From Thiohalophilus sp. (lineage in GTDB: Bacteria > Pseudomonadota > Gammaproteobacteria > UBA6429 > Thiohalophilaceae), in assembly GCF_034522235.1 (NCBI RefSeq), contig NZ_JAXHLN010000003.1:1550001-1614000 (forward strand): a stretch of DNA of 64,000 nt. The letters run 5' to 3'. The stretch's first letter is position 1; every line of letters starts with the position of its first letter. Of the stretch, positions 26,631-34,044 are shown one piece after another. The notes under the pieces are model-generated. The model was not told the origin of the DNA. It ran no database searches and saw nothing but the letters and a program-made list of their open reading frames with translations. Made by a program: the position numbers and the translations under genes.

Positions 26631-27958
26631 GAGACTGTAAATAATTCTGTGTAACTGCCCGGTTAGAACTGCTCCGGCATTCTATCCGGAAACTCAATCA
26701 TAAAACGATTCAAGGCGTCCTTCCAATGATGAATGGGCATGGTCCATTTCTTGGAGGCCGCCTGCATGGCCAGATAGACGACCTTGAGTGCCGCGTCGTC
26801 ATTCGGAAAGACCTTACGGTTGTTGACGGCCTTACGGATAACGCTATTGAGGGATTCGATAGCGTTGGTGGTGTAAATTACTTTACGAATATCATCCGGG
26901 TAGTTAAACAGGGTGATGAGATTCGGCCAGTGTTTGCGCCAGGCCGTGCTGATGGACGGAAACTTCTCATCCCAGCGCTCGGCAAAGGCGGCCAGCTCTC
27001 GCTCGGCCTCCTCGACAGTGAGGGAGGCGTAGATCTTTTTCAGGTCAGCGGCAACGGTCTTGCGTTCTTTCCAGGAGACGAATTTGAGCGAGTTGCGCAC
27101 CATATGCACGATGCATAGCTGGATCTGGGTCTTCGGGTAAACGGTGTTAATGGCTTCCGGGAAGCCTGTCAGCCCATCCACCGAGGCGATGAAAATGTCC
27201 TTCAGGCCCCGTTGTTGCAGTTCGGTGAGCACGGACAGCCAGAACTTGGCACCCTCGTTTTCCGCGAGCCACAGCCCCAGCAGTTCTTTCTGGCCGTCCA
27301 GGTTGATGCCCAGCGCCAGGTAAATGGCTTTGTTGATGACGCGTTTGTCCTGACGGATCTTCACCCGGATGCAGTCGAGATAGACGATGGGATAGACCTC
27401 ATCCAGGGGTCGGGATTGCCATTGCTGGACCTGTTCCAGCACCTGCTCGGTGACCCGTGAAATCAGCGTAGGAGAGACCTCAACGCCGTACAGTTCCAAC
27501 AAGGTGGAAGCTATGTCCCGCGTGCTCATGCCCTTGCTGTAGAGCATGATGATCTTGTCGTTGAAAATCGGTAGCCGGGTCTGGTTTTTGGAGATAATGA
27601 GCGGCTCAAATTCCCCGTTGCGGTCCCGGGGAATGGCAATTGGCAGCTCGCCAAGCTCGCCCTTCAAGGTTTTACTGCTGTAACCGTTACGGCTGTTGCC
27701 GCTATGCTGACCGGCTTTGTCATGCTTGGGATAGCCAAGGTGGTCATCCATCTCGCCTTCGAGCATAGCTTCAAAGGTTTTTTGGCGCAGCAAGCGGGTG
27801 AGGTCCTCGAGTTCCTCCGGTGTTTTGATACTGTTCACCAGGGCTTCAAGCTGCGGGTCGATATCGGTTTTGGTTTTTGTTCTTCTGCTCATGTGTCTTT
27901 TCCTTTATTATCAAGGGTATGGGACTTTGAGCAGTTACACAATTTAATTTACAGTCTC
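26631..27958 (-). mobile_element. IS256-family insertion sequence, copy 1, inside a REP palindrome
   Basis: 1328 bp with imperfect terminal inverted repeats GAGACTGTAAATAATTCTGT...AACTGC (26631-26658) and the complement of GAGACTGTAAATTAAATTGT...AACTGC (27931-27958). An 8-bp target duplication TGCAGCCG flanks it on both sides. Removing the IS and one copy restores a normal REP (GGCTTGCAGCCGCGACCTCTC). Confidence 0.93.
26663..27892 (-). CDS. IS256-family (Mutator-type) transposase
   Basis: 409 residues, full family length. DDE residues lie in YPIVYLDCIRVKI, FIASVDGLTGFPEAI and YTTNAIESLNSVIRKAV; the C/H region IQLCIVHMVRNSLKFV is present. It catalyses transposition with 8-9-bp target duplication. 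The protein is clearly related to, but diverged from, the copy at 39466 (for example DIDPQLEALVNSIKTPEELE versus DLDPQLEELVKAVKTPEQLA), so the two insertions are not recent sisters. Confidence 0.95.
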   Translation of the reverse strand: MSRRTKTKTDIDPQLEALVNSIKTPEELEDLTRLLRQKTFEAMLEGEMDDHLGYPKHDKAGQHSGNSRNGYSSKTLKGELGELPIAIPRDRNGEFEPLIISKNQTRLPIFNDKIIMLYSKGMSTRDIASTLLELYGVEVSPTLISRVTEQVLEQVQQWQSRPLDEVYPIVYLDCIRVKIRQDKRVINKAIYLALGINLDGQKELLGLWLAENEGAKFWLSVLTELQQRGLKDIFIASVDGLTGFPEAINTVYPKTQIQLCIVHMVRNSLKFVSWKERKTVAADLKKIYASLTVEEAERELAAFAERWDEKFPSISTAWRKHWPNLITLFNYPDDIRKVIYTTNAIESLNSVIRKAVNNRKVFPNDDAALKVVYLAMQAASKKWTMPIHHWKDALNRFMIEFPDRMPEQF

Positions 27959-28211
27959 TGCAGCCGCGACCTCTCGAATCCAGGCAGGGTCGCCGATGGG
28001 TCGCTCACGGCTCACTGTAGAACCCCTTCGGGTTTCATTCAGCATTACTTCGCGTTGCTCAGGTCATCCATGCCTTCCGCGACAGAGCCCACCCCGCGAG
28101 CAAGGCGAGTGTTTTGGGTGTTAGCACATCCATGTGCGTCAATCGCCTCCTACAAAGTCCTTCGGGCAGGGGCGATGACGTATTTTTATGTTGTTCGCAC
28201 AGTGCGAAATG
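27959..28211. repeat. Second half of the split REP and a hairpin chain
   Basis: Begins with the target duplicate TGCAGCCG and the REP tail, then a shortened hairpin chain (TAGAACCCCTTCGGGTTTCA, GCATTACTTCGCGTTGC, GCACATCCATGTGC) up to about 28180. The short TGTTCGCACAGTGCGAAATG before 28212 can form a hairpin and may terminate the convergent hicAB transcript. Confidence 0.78.
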
Positions 28212-28649
28212 TTATGCCGCGTCTTGTTTTTGATCCTCAACGATCAGGCTATGCCCGAGGACAGCCAGCGCATCGACGACACCATCGAGGCGCGAGGCAT
28301 GGTCCGGATCAACCAGGCGGCGGACCGCCCCCTCGGAGATGTCCAGCCGCCTGGCCAGCTCAACATTCGTAATCCCTTGTTCCTGCATGGCGGAGCGCAG
28401 CGCGAGCTTGGCGGCGACCAGCGGTGCGACAGGCACGGAACAGGCATTTTTGACCGTATCCGATGGTCGCGGGATATCTCGACCTGCCAGTGAATAAGCG
28501 GCCAGGGCCGTGCCGAGTGCGTCACTCATTTCACGCAGCGCTTCTTCGGCTGTTGCTCCGTCGGTGATGGCTTCGGGTACATCGGTGGCCGTCGCCACAA
28601 AGCGTCCATCTTCATCCTGTTCCAGGGTTACCGGGTAAACGTAGCGCAT
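28212..28649 (-). CDS. hicB: HicB-family antitoxin with XRE-type DNA-binding domain
   Basis: 145 residues. The N-terminal half is the HicB RNase-H-like fold (MRYVYPVTLEQDEDGRF...ATDVPEAITDGATAEEALREM) and the C-terminal half an HTH (ITNVELARRLDISEGAVRRLV). It neutralises HicA and represses the operon. ATG 28649 was chosen over the longer frame to 28802, which overlaps hicA. It lies 16 bases after hicA, in the usual toxin-first order. Confidence 0.93.
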   Translation of the reverse strand: MRYVYPVTLEQDEDGRFVATATDVPEAITDGATAEEALREMSDALGTALAAYSLAGRDIPRPSDTVKNACSVPVAPLVAAKLALRSAMQEQGITNVELARRLDISEGAVRRLVDPDHASRLDGVVDALAVLGHSLIVEDQKQDAA

Positions 28650-28665
28650 AGTCAAACTCCTGAAG

Positions 28666-28869
28666 TTAATCGGGATCGATGCCGAGCTGCGCGCACATTG
28701 CTCTGCGCAATCCTTTGCCGATCTCCTTTTTGCGATCCTTGAGGGTGGTAAAACGCCCGCCGTAGTACAGGCGCCCATGGCTGCCTTTGCAATGGGGTTC
28801 ATAGCGAACTTCCCTGCCTGTTTGCTGGCCGAGTCGTTTGACTCGTTTCACAAACTCGTGTCCCTTCAT
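28666..28869 (-). CDS. hicA: HicA-family mRNA interferase toxin
   Basis: 67 residues from ATG 28869: GHEFVKRVKRLGQQTGREV then HCKGSHGRLYYGGRFTTLKDRKKEIGKGLRRAM, with the HicA catalytic histidine in GSHG and the basic C-terminal helix. The longer frame to 28941 runs into repeat sequence. The operator lies 10 bases upstream. Confidence 0.92.
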   Translation of the reverse strand: MKGHEFVKRVKRLGQQTGREVRYEPHCKGSHGRLYYGGRFTTLKDRKKEIGKGLRRAMCAQLGIDPD

Positions 28870-28879
28870 GGGGTAAGTC

Positions 28880-28897
28880 TCGTACAAATATGTACGA
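28880..28897 (-). promoter_or_regulatory. Perfect inverted-repeat operator of hicAB
   Basis: TCGTACAAATATGTACGA: 7-base perfect arms TCGTACA / TGTACGA around AATA, immediately upstream of hicA. A likely HicB binding site that would block initiation. Confidence 0.6.
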
Positions 28898-29076
28898 ATT
28901 GCAAGCCGGGCGCGAGGGAAAGTGGGCAGTTGGCAGTGCAATGTTGAATTTTGAATGGTGAATTGAGGGGCCCTTTGGGCGCTGTTTTAGGAGAATCATC
29001 GGGGTTTTTAAAGTATAGTTGACATATGTGGATGATGTATACATTATAGGTGTATGTTATTGATCGGGAGGTTCTT
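28898..29076. promoter_or_regulatory. Repeat remnant and promoter of the RHH-VapC pair
   Basis: AAGTGGGCAGTTGGCAGTG and TTGAATT heptamers lie up to about 28970. TTGACA (29019-29024) and CATTAT (29042-29047) then form a promoter with 17-bp spacing. ATGTATACAT between and over the -10 is a self-complementary operator candidate. GGGAGG lies just before ATG 29077. Confidence 0.55.
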
Positions 29077-29325
29077 ATGAACCGGACACAGGTGTATCTC
29101 ACTGATGATGAACAGAAGGCGCTGCGTGTACTGGCGGGGCGTACGGGCCGCAGTCAGAGCGAGTTGATTCGGGCGGCGGTGGATCATTTTATTGAGATGT
29201 TGCAAAGCGAGGATCGGGGCGCTGTGCTTCGTGAAGCGGCGGGGTTATGGGCTGATGCGGCAAACAGGCCTGATTTTATGGCCTTGCGTGCGGAAGCCGA
29301 CCGCATTGAACCCGGTGAAGGCTGA
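29077..29325 (+). CDS. Ribbon-helix-helix (CopG-like) antitoxin
   Basis: 82 residues: MNRTQVYLTDDEQKALRVLAGRTGRSQSELIRAAVDHFIE is an RHH_1 DNA-binding domain; the rest (LREAAGLWADAANRPDFMALRAEADRI) is the likely toxin-binding tail. ATG 29077 follows GGGAGGTTCTT. It overlaps vapC by one base. Confidence 0.9.
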   Translation: MNRTQVYLTDDEQKALRVLAGRTGRSQSELIRAAVDHFIEMLQSEDRGAVLREAAGLWADAANRPDFMALRAEADRIEPGEG

Positions 29326-29711
29326 TGGCGGAAAGCTGGCTGCTGGATACGGATGTCCTGATCGATTACCTGCGCGGCCAGGTCGACGCTGTTGATTTTT
29401 TGCAGTCCGCGACCGCGGAGTTACGTATATCGTCCGCGACTGTCGCGGAATTATATGTAGGGGTGCGCGCTGGAAGAGAGCACAAGGTACTGGACCGGTT
29501 TGTCGACACGTTTGACGTGGTTCCGGTGACCGGTGATCTGGCCAAACAGGCGGGACTATGGCGCCGTGACTATGGAAAGAGTCATGGCACGGGATTGATG
29601 GACGCACTCATTGCGGCCTGTGCCAGTGCGTCGGCGAGTCGGCTGGTGACGCTGAACGAGAAACATTTTCCGATGCTGGATAATCTCCTGGTCCCTTACC
29701 GAAAGGGTTAG
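29325..29711 (+). CDS. vapC: VapC-family PIN-domain ribonuclease toxin
   Basis: 128 residues with the PIN acidic residues visible: WLLDTDVLIDYLRG (first Asp), SSATVAELYVGVRAG (Glu), GTGLMDALIAACA (Asp), and a final SRLVTLNEKHF. It probably cleaves initiator tRNA or other structured RNA. It starts at ATG 29325, overlapping the antitoxin stop (TGATG). Confidence 0.93.
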   Translation: MAESWLLDTDVLIDYLRGQVDAVDFLQSATAELRISSATVAELYVGVRAGREHKVLDRFVDTFDVVPVTGDLAKQAGLWRRDYGKSHGTGLMDALIAACASASASRLVTLNEKHFPMLDNLLVPYRKG

Positions 29712-30130
29712 CAGTATGGGGAGGATGCGATCGTTGAGGGTGAATCGCCGAGGAGGCCTCGGCTCCTACAAAGCCCTTCGGGCAGGGGCGAGTTACGAGG
29801 GGCGAGTTACGAGGGACGAGTGACGAGGAAAGACGATGATGGTCGGTTTGTTGGATGTAGGAGATTAGCCCTGTGGCCGATTGTTAGTCTTTGGCAATGT
29901 TGAATTTTGAATGGTGGATTTTGAATTTATGGGGCGCCTGCGGCAATGTTGAATTTTGAATGGTGAATTTTGAATTGATGTGCCCTTTGGGCGCTGTTTG
30001 AGGTTCGAAGTTGGCAGTCGGCAGTCGTTAGTGCAATTGTGAATTTTGAATGGTGAATTTTGAATTGATGGGGCGCCTTTGGCGCTTTTTTTGTTTTGGA
30101 GCCCTGGTGGGCTGGTCATGGCGGAGATCT
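29712..30130. repeat. Repeat-only stretch between two VapC operons
   Basis: GGGACGAG/GAGTTACGAG heptamers (about 29785-29832) lead into GACGATGATGGTCGG. TTGAATT-type units separated by GGGGCGCCTGCGGCAATG and GGCAGTCGGCAGTCG follow, and it ends with GGGGCGCCTTTGGCGCTTTT (hairpin with T-run, about 30069). No gene. Confidence 0.82.
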
Positions 30131-30140
30131 TTGTGTACAC

Positions 30141-30163
30141 TTTATGTGTACATAAAAAGGAGG
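30141..30163 (+). promoter_or_regulatory. Operator and strong ribosome site of a Phd-VapC pair
   Basis: TTTATGTGTACATAAA has six-base perfect arms (TTTATG/CATAAA) and repeats the TGTGTACA found just upstream at about 30132. AAGGAGG at 30157-30163 is the ribosome site for ATG 30169. Confidence 0.55.
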
Positions 30164-30168
30164 CGGTT

Positions 30169-30405
30169 ATGACCACGGTGAATGTGCGGGATGCGCGGGA
30201 GCGGTTTGCGCAGCTACTGGATGAGGTGGCGGCCGGCGAGGAGATTATCATCCTGCGCCGGGGGGTACCTGCTGCGCGCCTGGTGGGTATGGTGGCGAAA
30301 AGCGTCAGCTTCCCCGACAGGCGACAGTTGCGTGAAACCTTGCCGCCAATGGAGACGACAGCGGCTGAGGCGGTGCGTGAGCTGCGGGATCAGGAACGCT
30401 ATTGA
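30169..30405 (+). CDS. Phd/YefM-family antitoxin
   Basis: 78 residues: MTTVNVRDARERFAQLLDEVAAGEEIIILRRGVPAARLV is the Phd/YefM DNA-binding fold; a short acidic tail follows. The frame extends to 30079, but ATG 30169 has AAGGAGG at the right distance. The stop overlaps the toxin's ATG by one base. Confidence 0.9.
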   Translation: MTTVNVRDARERFAQLLDEVAAGEEIIILRRGVPAARLVGMVAKSVSFPDRRQLRETLPPMETTAAEAVRELRDQERY

Positions 30406-30827
30406 TGCTCTATATTGATACCTCCGCGCTGTTGCCTTATTACCGCCAGGAGCCGGCCAGCGAACAGGTGCAGGCCCTGTTCAGTGCGCAACAATCGCCG
30501 GTGCTGATCAGCCGGCTGACGAAGCTGGAGGTCGCTTCGGCGCTGGCCCGCTGGGTGCGAACCAGGGAGTTGAGCGAGGCCCAGGCCAATCGTATCGAGG
30601 CGGCCTTTTTTGAAGATTGTGACGAGGGGCGGTTTATGATCAAGGCCCTCACTGTGTCGCAGTTTGATCGCGCGAATCACTGGTTATTAGCCCGAAAGAC
30701 GACTTTAAGAACGTTGGATGCATTGCACCTTGCCTGTGCCGCGGGCAATGAAGCGACCCTGGTGACGCTGGATGATGCGCTGTTCAGAGCGGCGGAATAT
30801 TTGGGATTGCATGTCCGGCAACCTTAA
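30405..30827 (+). CDS. vapC: VapC-family PIN-domain toxin
   Basis: 140 residues from ATG 30405. PIN residues: MLYIDTSALLPYY (Asp), ISRLTKLEVASALARW (Glu), TLDALHLACA (Asp) and LVTLDDALFRAAEYLG (Asp). A complete toxin next to a Phd-type rather than a VapB/AbrB-type antitoxin. Six bases after the stop begins AAAGTTGGCAG repeat sequence. Confidence 0.92.
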   Translation: MLYIDTSALLPYYRQEPASEQVQALFSAQQSPVLISRLTKLEVASALARWVRTRELSEAQANRIEAAFFEDCDEGRFMIKALTVSQFDRANHWLLARKTTLRTLDALHLACAAGNEATLVTLDDALFRAAEYLGLHVRQP

Positions 30828-31392
30828 AACAAAGTTGGCAGTTATCAGTATAATTTTGAATTTTGAATGGTGAATTGATGCGGCGCCTGCGGCAATGTTG
30901 AATTTTGAATTTTGAATTGATGGGGCGCCTGCGGCAATGTTGAATTTTGAATTTTGAATTTTGAATTTTGAATTGATGGGGCGCCTTCGGCAATGTTGAA
31001 TTTTGAATTGATGGGGCGCCTTTGGCGCTTTTTTTGTTTGGGGCTTCTGGTAGCAGGTCTATGTAGGAGCGGCTTGCAGCCGCGACCTATTGAATCCAGG
31101 TAGAGCGCCGAGAGGCTCGGCTACCACAGGCCCATTGGGCAGGGGCGAGTTACGAGGGACGAGGGACGAGTGACGAGTGACGAGGAAAGACGATGATGGC
31201 TTGGGGGTTAGGTGGCCAGCCCTGTGGCTGATTGGTGGGGATGGTGCGATTCTGACAGGTCAGTCGCCGACGGAGTCGCCTCCCACAAGCCCTTCGGGCC
31301 GGGACGAGGGACGAGTGACGAGGAAAGACGATGAGGGCCGGTTTGTTGGATGTAGGAGGCCAGCCCTCTGGCCGATTGTTTGGGGATGGTGC
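30828..31392. repeat. Long mixed repeat tract
   Basis: AAGTTGGCAG, then four GGCGCCTGCGG/TTGAATT units (30870-31010) closed by GCGCCTTTGGCGCTTTTTTT at about 31017. It continues with a REP at 31061, GAGTTACGAGGGACGAGGGA heptamers (about 31147-31185), two GACGATGATGG-type modules with TGTAGGAGGCCAGCCCTCTG, and more GGGACGAG heptamers. No gene. Confidence 0.83.
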
Positions 31393-31393
31393 G

Positions 31394-31435
31394 TTGACTT
31401 TCGGGTAGGCTTTATGTACTGTACGTACAGTACAT
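31394..31435 (+). promoter_or_regulatory. Promoter with a perfect 22-bp palindromic operator
   Basis: -35 TTGACT (31394-31399) and a candidate -10 TACTGT at 31417. Bases 31414-31435 form a perfect palindrome, ATGTACTGTAC followed by its exact complement GTACAGTACAT. It is 13 bases upstream of the Phd-like gene and is the clearest operator in the island. Confidence 0.65.
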
Positions 31436-31448
31436 ATCTGGGGGTCTA

Positions 31449-31694
31449 ATGATGCGCAGGATCGGTTCTGAAACGGCGCGCAGGCGGTTGCCTGAGTTAT
31501 TGGAACAGGCTCGTGCCGGTGAGGGGACAATCATCCTCAAGCGAGGTGTGCCCTATGCAGCCCTGGTGTCCCTGGAACAATGCCTTGAGCCGTCAGGGCA
31601 TGGCGGTCTGTTCGCCTTGCGTGGTTCTGGTGCTGGATTGTGGGGCGAGTCTGCAACGAAAACGGTGGAAGCCTATCGAAGCGAGTGGGAATGA
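31449..31694 (+). CDS. Phd/YefM-like antitoxin
   Basis: 81 residues: RRIGSETARRRLPELLEQARAGEGTIILKRGVPYAALVSL matches the Phd fold. The tail ALRGSGAGLWGESATKTVEAYRSEWE is rich in aromatic and acidic residues for toxin binding. Two adjacent ATGs (31449, 31452) are possible starts. It overlaps the toxin by 4 bases (ATGA). Confidence 0.85.
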   Translation: MMRRIGSETARRRLPELLEQARAGEGTIILKRGVPYAALVSLEQCLEPSGHGGLFALRGSGAGLWGESATKTVEAYRSEWE

Positions 31695-32125
31695 TCGATC
31701 TCTCCGATCTGGCAGAGGGGTCATGGGTCACCATTGATACAGCGCCCCTGATTTATTTGCTGGAAGACAACACGACTTTTCTTGAGACGTATCTGCCCTT
31801 GTTTGAGGAGATTGAGGCAGGGCGCCTCCGGGGGGTTGTCTCGGTGGTGACGCTGGCGGAGTTGTTGGCCGGGCCGCTGCGCAACGGGGATGAAATTCTT
31901 GCGGATCGATATTATCAGAGCCTGAGTTCGAGCAGCCATTGGCAGGTTCAGGAAATGAATGCCTCCCTTGCCTTTACGGCAGCACGAATCCGGATCCGTT
32001 ATGGTCTTAAACTCCCCGATGCCATCCAGGTTGCAACCGCAATCTATACCAATTCTGCGGCTCTGGTCGTGCATGATCGTGACTTCAGACAAGTCACCGA
32101 AATCCCGGTCATCGGAATCTGTTGA
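31691..32125 (+). CDS. vapC: VapC-family PIN-domain toxin
   Basis: 144 residues from ATG 31691: WVTIDTAPLIYLLEDN (Asp), VSVVTLAELLAGPLRNGD (Glu), YGLKLPDAIQVATAI (Asp), ALVVHDRDFRQVTEIPVIG (Asp). The pattern resembles the FitB/MazF-replaced PIN subgroup with LPDAI. An upstream extension to 31640 lies inside the antitoxin gene. Confidence 0.9.
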   Translation: MIDLSDLAEGSWVTIDTAPLIYLLEDNTTFLETYLPLFEEIEAGRLRGVVSVVTLAELLAGPLRNGDEILADRYYQSLSSSSHWQVQEMNASLAFTAARIRIRYGLKLPDAIQVATAIYTNSAALVVHDRDFRQVTEIPVIGIC

Positions 32126-32730
32126 TGAGCCTCGCCGTACTTCGCCTGTTTGATATGGTTCTAAGTTCTAAGTTCTGAGTGCTGAGTAAAAAGTTGGCAG
32201 TCTTCAGTTAATTTTGAATTTTGAATGGTGGATTTTGAATTGATGGGGCGCCTGCGGCAATGTTGAATTTTGAATGTTGAATTTTGAATTGATGGGGCGC
32301 CTGCGGCAATGTTGAATTTTGAATGGTGAATTTTGAATTGATGTGCCCTTTGGGCGGTATTTTAGGTTCGAAGCTGGCAGTCGCAGTTCACAGATAGCAG
32401 TGTAGGAGCGGCTTGCAGCCGCGATATCTCGAATCCAGGCAGGGTCGCCGATGGGTCGCTCACGGCTCGCTGTAGAACCCCTTCGGGTTTCATTCAGCAT
32501 TACTTCGCGTTGCTCAGGTCATGTCTCATAGAACCCTTACAGGTTTCATCATGTTGTCTCGCAGAACCCTCCGGGTTCATTGCGAGTACCCTACGCTTCC
32601 AGCGTCAGGGCAACCCTACCCATCTCCGATGGGTCAGGGCACCCTTCCGCGACAGAGCCCACCCCGCGAGCAAGGCGAGTGTTTTGGGTGTTAGCACATC
32701 CATGTGCGTCAATCGCCTCCCACAGACGCC
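32126..32730. repeat. Heptamers, 49-bp units, REP and full hairpin chain
   Basis: GTTCTAAGTTCTGAGTGCTG heptamers (about 32158-32186), GGCAGTCTTCAGTT, three TTGAATT/GGCGCCTGCGG units, TTTTAGGTTCGAAGCTGGCA and a REP at 32401. A long hairpin chain (32459-32725) then includes TAGAACCCTTACAGGTTTCA and CAGAACCCTCCGGGTTCATT. No gene. Confidence 0.82.
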
Positions 32731-32731
32731 C

Positions 32732-32759
32732 TTGTCAGGACAATGTCCGGACGTTATAC
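32732..32759 (+). promoter_or_regulatory. Promoter/operator of the DUF1778-GNAT pair
   Basis: TTGTCA (32732-32737) and TTATAC (32754-32759), 16 bp apart, with the palindromic GGACAATGTCC (32738-32748) in the spacer. Fits autoregulation by an RHH antitoxin. Confidence 0.5.
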
Positions 32760-32790
32760 TGGAAGCTATTCGCCGAATCTCGAGGTCGCC

Positions 32791-33069
32791 ATGAGTACTT
32801 TGAATCGTTCAAAAACCACCCGCATTGATGTCCGGACCAGTAGCTCCGTCAAGCAACTGCTGCAGGAGGCGGCGTGTGCCAGTCACAAGAGTGTCAGCGA
32901 ATTCCTGCTGGACGCGGGCGTGACGGCGGCCAACCAGACGCTGGCGGATCGCCGTCATTTTGTGCTCGACGAGGCCCGCTGGCAGGCATTCCAGGAGGCG
33001 CTGGATCGCCCCGTTCAGGCCCGCCCGCGCTTGAAGAAGTTGCTCGATGAGCCCGGAGTGCTGGATTGA
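32791..33069 (+). CDS. DUF1778 (TacA/AtaR-like) antitoxin
   Basis: 92 residues: SKTTRIDVRTSSSVKQLLQEAACASHKSVSEFLLDAGVTAANQTLADRRHFVLDEARWQAFQEALDRP is the TacA/DUF1778 pattern, with an RHH N-terminus and a toxin-binding C-terminal helix. ATG 32791 is preceded by GAGGTCGCC. The stop overlaps the toxin start (GATTGA). Confidence 0.92.
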   Translation: MSTLNRSKTTRIDVRTSSSVKQLLQEAACASHKSVSEFLLDAGVTAANQTLADRRHFVLDEARWQAFQEALDRPVQARPRLKKLLDEPGVLD

Positions 33070-33584
33070 GTACAGGCTATGAGCCGGTCCGCAAACTCTC
33101 GACGGCGGACCGGCTCGAGCTGTTCGATTGTGGACAGCCGGCGCTTAATCAGTTTCTGCAGCGCTACGCCCTTCTAAACCAAAAAGCCAACAGCGCGCGA
33201 ACCTATGTCTGCTGCCACGGTAGTGATGTGGTGGGTTTTTATAGCCTGGCGGTGGGGAGCGTTGACCCGCAAGAGGCGCCTGCCCGGGTCACGAAGGGAT
33301 TGGCACGACACCCCGTGCCGGTCATGATCCTGGCGCGTCTTGCCGTGGATCAGGATCATCAGCGCAAGGGGTTGGGCAGGGCTCTGCTCAAAGATGCATT
33401 GTTGCGCACCGCACAGGCTGCCGATATCGCCGGCATTCGTTGCCTGTTGGTGCATGCCAAGGATGATGCAGCACGACAGTGGTACGCTTCCTGGGACTTC
33501 GAACCCAGTCCGACCGATCCTTATCATTTGTTTATTATGATTAAAGATCTCAAGGTACTGCTTCCTGGTAATGTTGAATTTTGA
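33066..33584 (+). CDS. GNAT acetyltransferase toxin (TacT/AtaT-like)
   Basis: 172 residues from TTG 33066. GNAT features: VVGFYSLAVGSV, the acetyl-CoA loop LAVDQDHQRKGLGRALLKDAL, LLVHAKDDAARQWYASWDFEPSPTDPYHLFIMIKDL. Such toxins acetylate the amino acid of charged tRNA. The last residues (GNVEF) and the stop come from the repeat GGTAATGTTGAATTTTGA, so the native C-terminus has been replaced. The family normally ends about where the repeat begins, so activity is probably kept. Confidence 0.9.
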   Translation: MSTGYEPVRKLSTADRLELFDCGQPALNQFLQRYALLNQKANSARTYVCCHGSDVVGFYSLAVGSVDPQEAPARVTKGLARHPVPVMILARLAVDQDHQRKGLGRALLKDALLRTAQAADIAGIRCLLVHAKDDAARQWYASWDFEPSPTDPYHLFIMIKDLKVLLPGNVEF

Positions 33585-33860
33585 ATGGTGAATGTTGAAT
33601 TGATGCGGCGCCTGCGGCAATGTTGAATTTTGAATGATGGATTTTGAATTGATGGGGCGCCTGCGGTAATGTTGAATTTTGAATGGTGAATGTTGAATTG
33701 ATGCGGCGCCTGCGGCAATGTTGAATTTTGAATGATGGATTTTGAATTGATGGGGCGCCTGCGGTAATGTTGAATTTTGAATGGTGAATGTTGAATTGAT
33801 GCGGCGCCTGCGGCAATGTTGAATTTTGAATGGTGGATTTTGAATTGATGGGGCGCCTGC
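33567..33860. repeat. Array of 49-bp units (7 x 7 bases)
   Basis: Unit: TGATGGGGCGCCTGCGGCAA followed by heptamers GTTGAAT, TTTGAAT, GGTGAAT, TTTGAAT. Unit starts are exactly 49 bases apart at 33601, 33650, 33699, 33748 and 33797. Alternate units share variants (GATGCGG/GATGGGG, GGCAATG/GGTAATG), giving a 98-bp higher-order period. The array ends in GGCGCCTGCGGCGCTTTTTT, a hairpin with T-run at about 33850. Apparent minus-strand open frames are its translations. Confidence 0.92.
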
Positions 33861-34044
33861 GGCGCTTTTTTTATTTGCGCTTGCGGTAGCAGGTAGGAAA
33901 GAAAGTTGGCAGTCGGCAGATTGCAGTTGGCAGAATTACTGAGTGCTGAGTGCTGAGTGCTGAGTGCTGAGTGCTGAGTGCTGAGGGAAACAAGTTGGCA
34001 GTATGCAGTTCTCAGCAGGCAGAATCAAAAGCTGTCGGGTGGCG
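33861..34044. repeat. GGCAGTT and CTGAGTG heptamers
   Basis: AAGTTGGCAGTCGGCAGATT precedes six perfect CTGAGTG units plus CTGAGGG (33939-33987, 49 bp). Another GTTGGCAGTATGCAGTTCTC then runs to the stop of the vapC fragment. Confidence 0.88.

Noticed and set aside
27704..28372. 222-codon plus-strand frame
   Set aside because: Made of antisense IS256 sequence, REP/hairpin repeats and antisense hicB; not a gene.
33550..33816. Minus-strand frame with repeating HQFNIHHSKFNI peptide
   Set aside because: It is the translation of the 49-bp non-coding repeat array; similar peptides appear wherever the repeat occurs.
33567..33987. CRISPR array
   Set aside because: Units are contiguous without unique spacers, and no cas genes are in the window.
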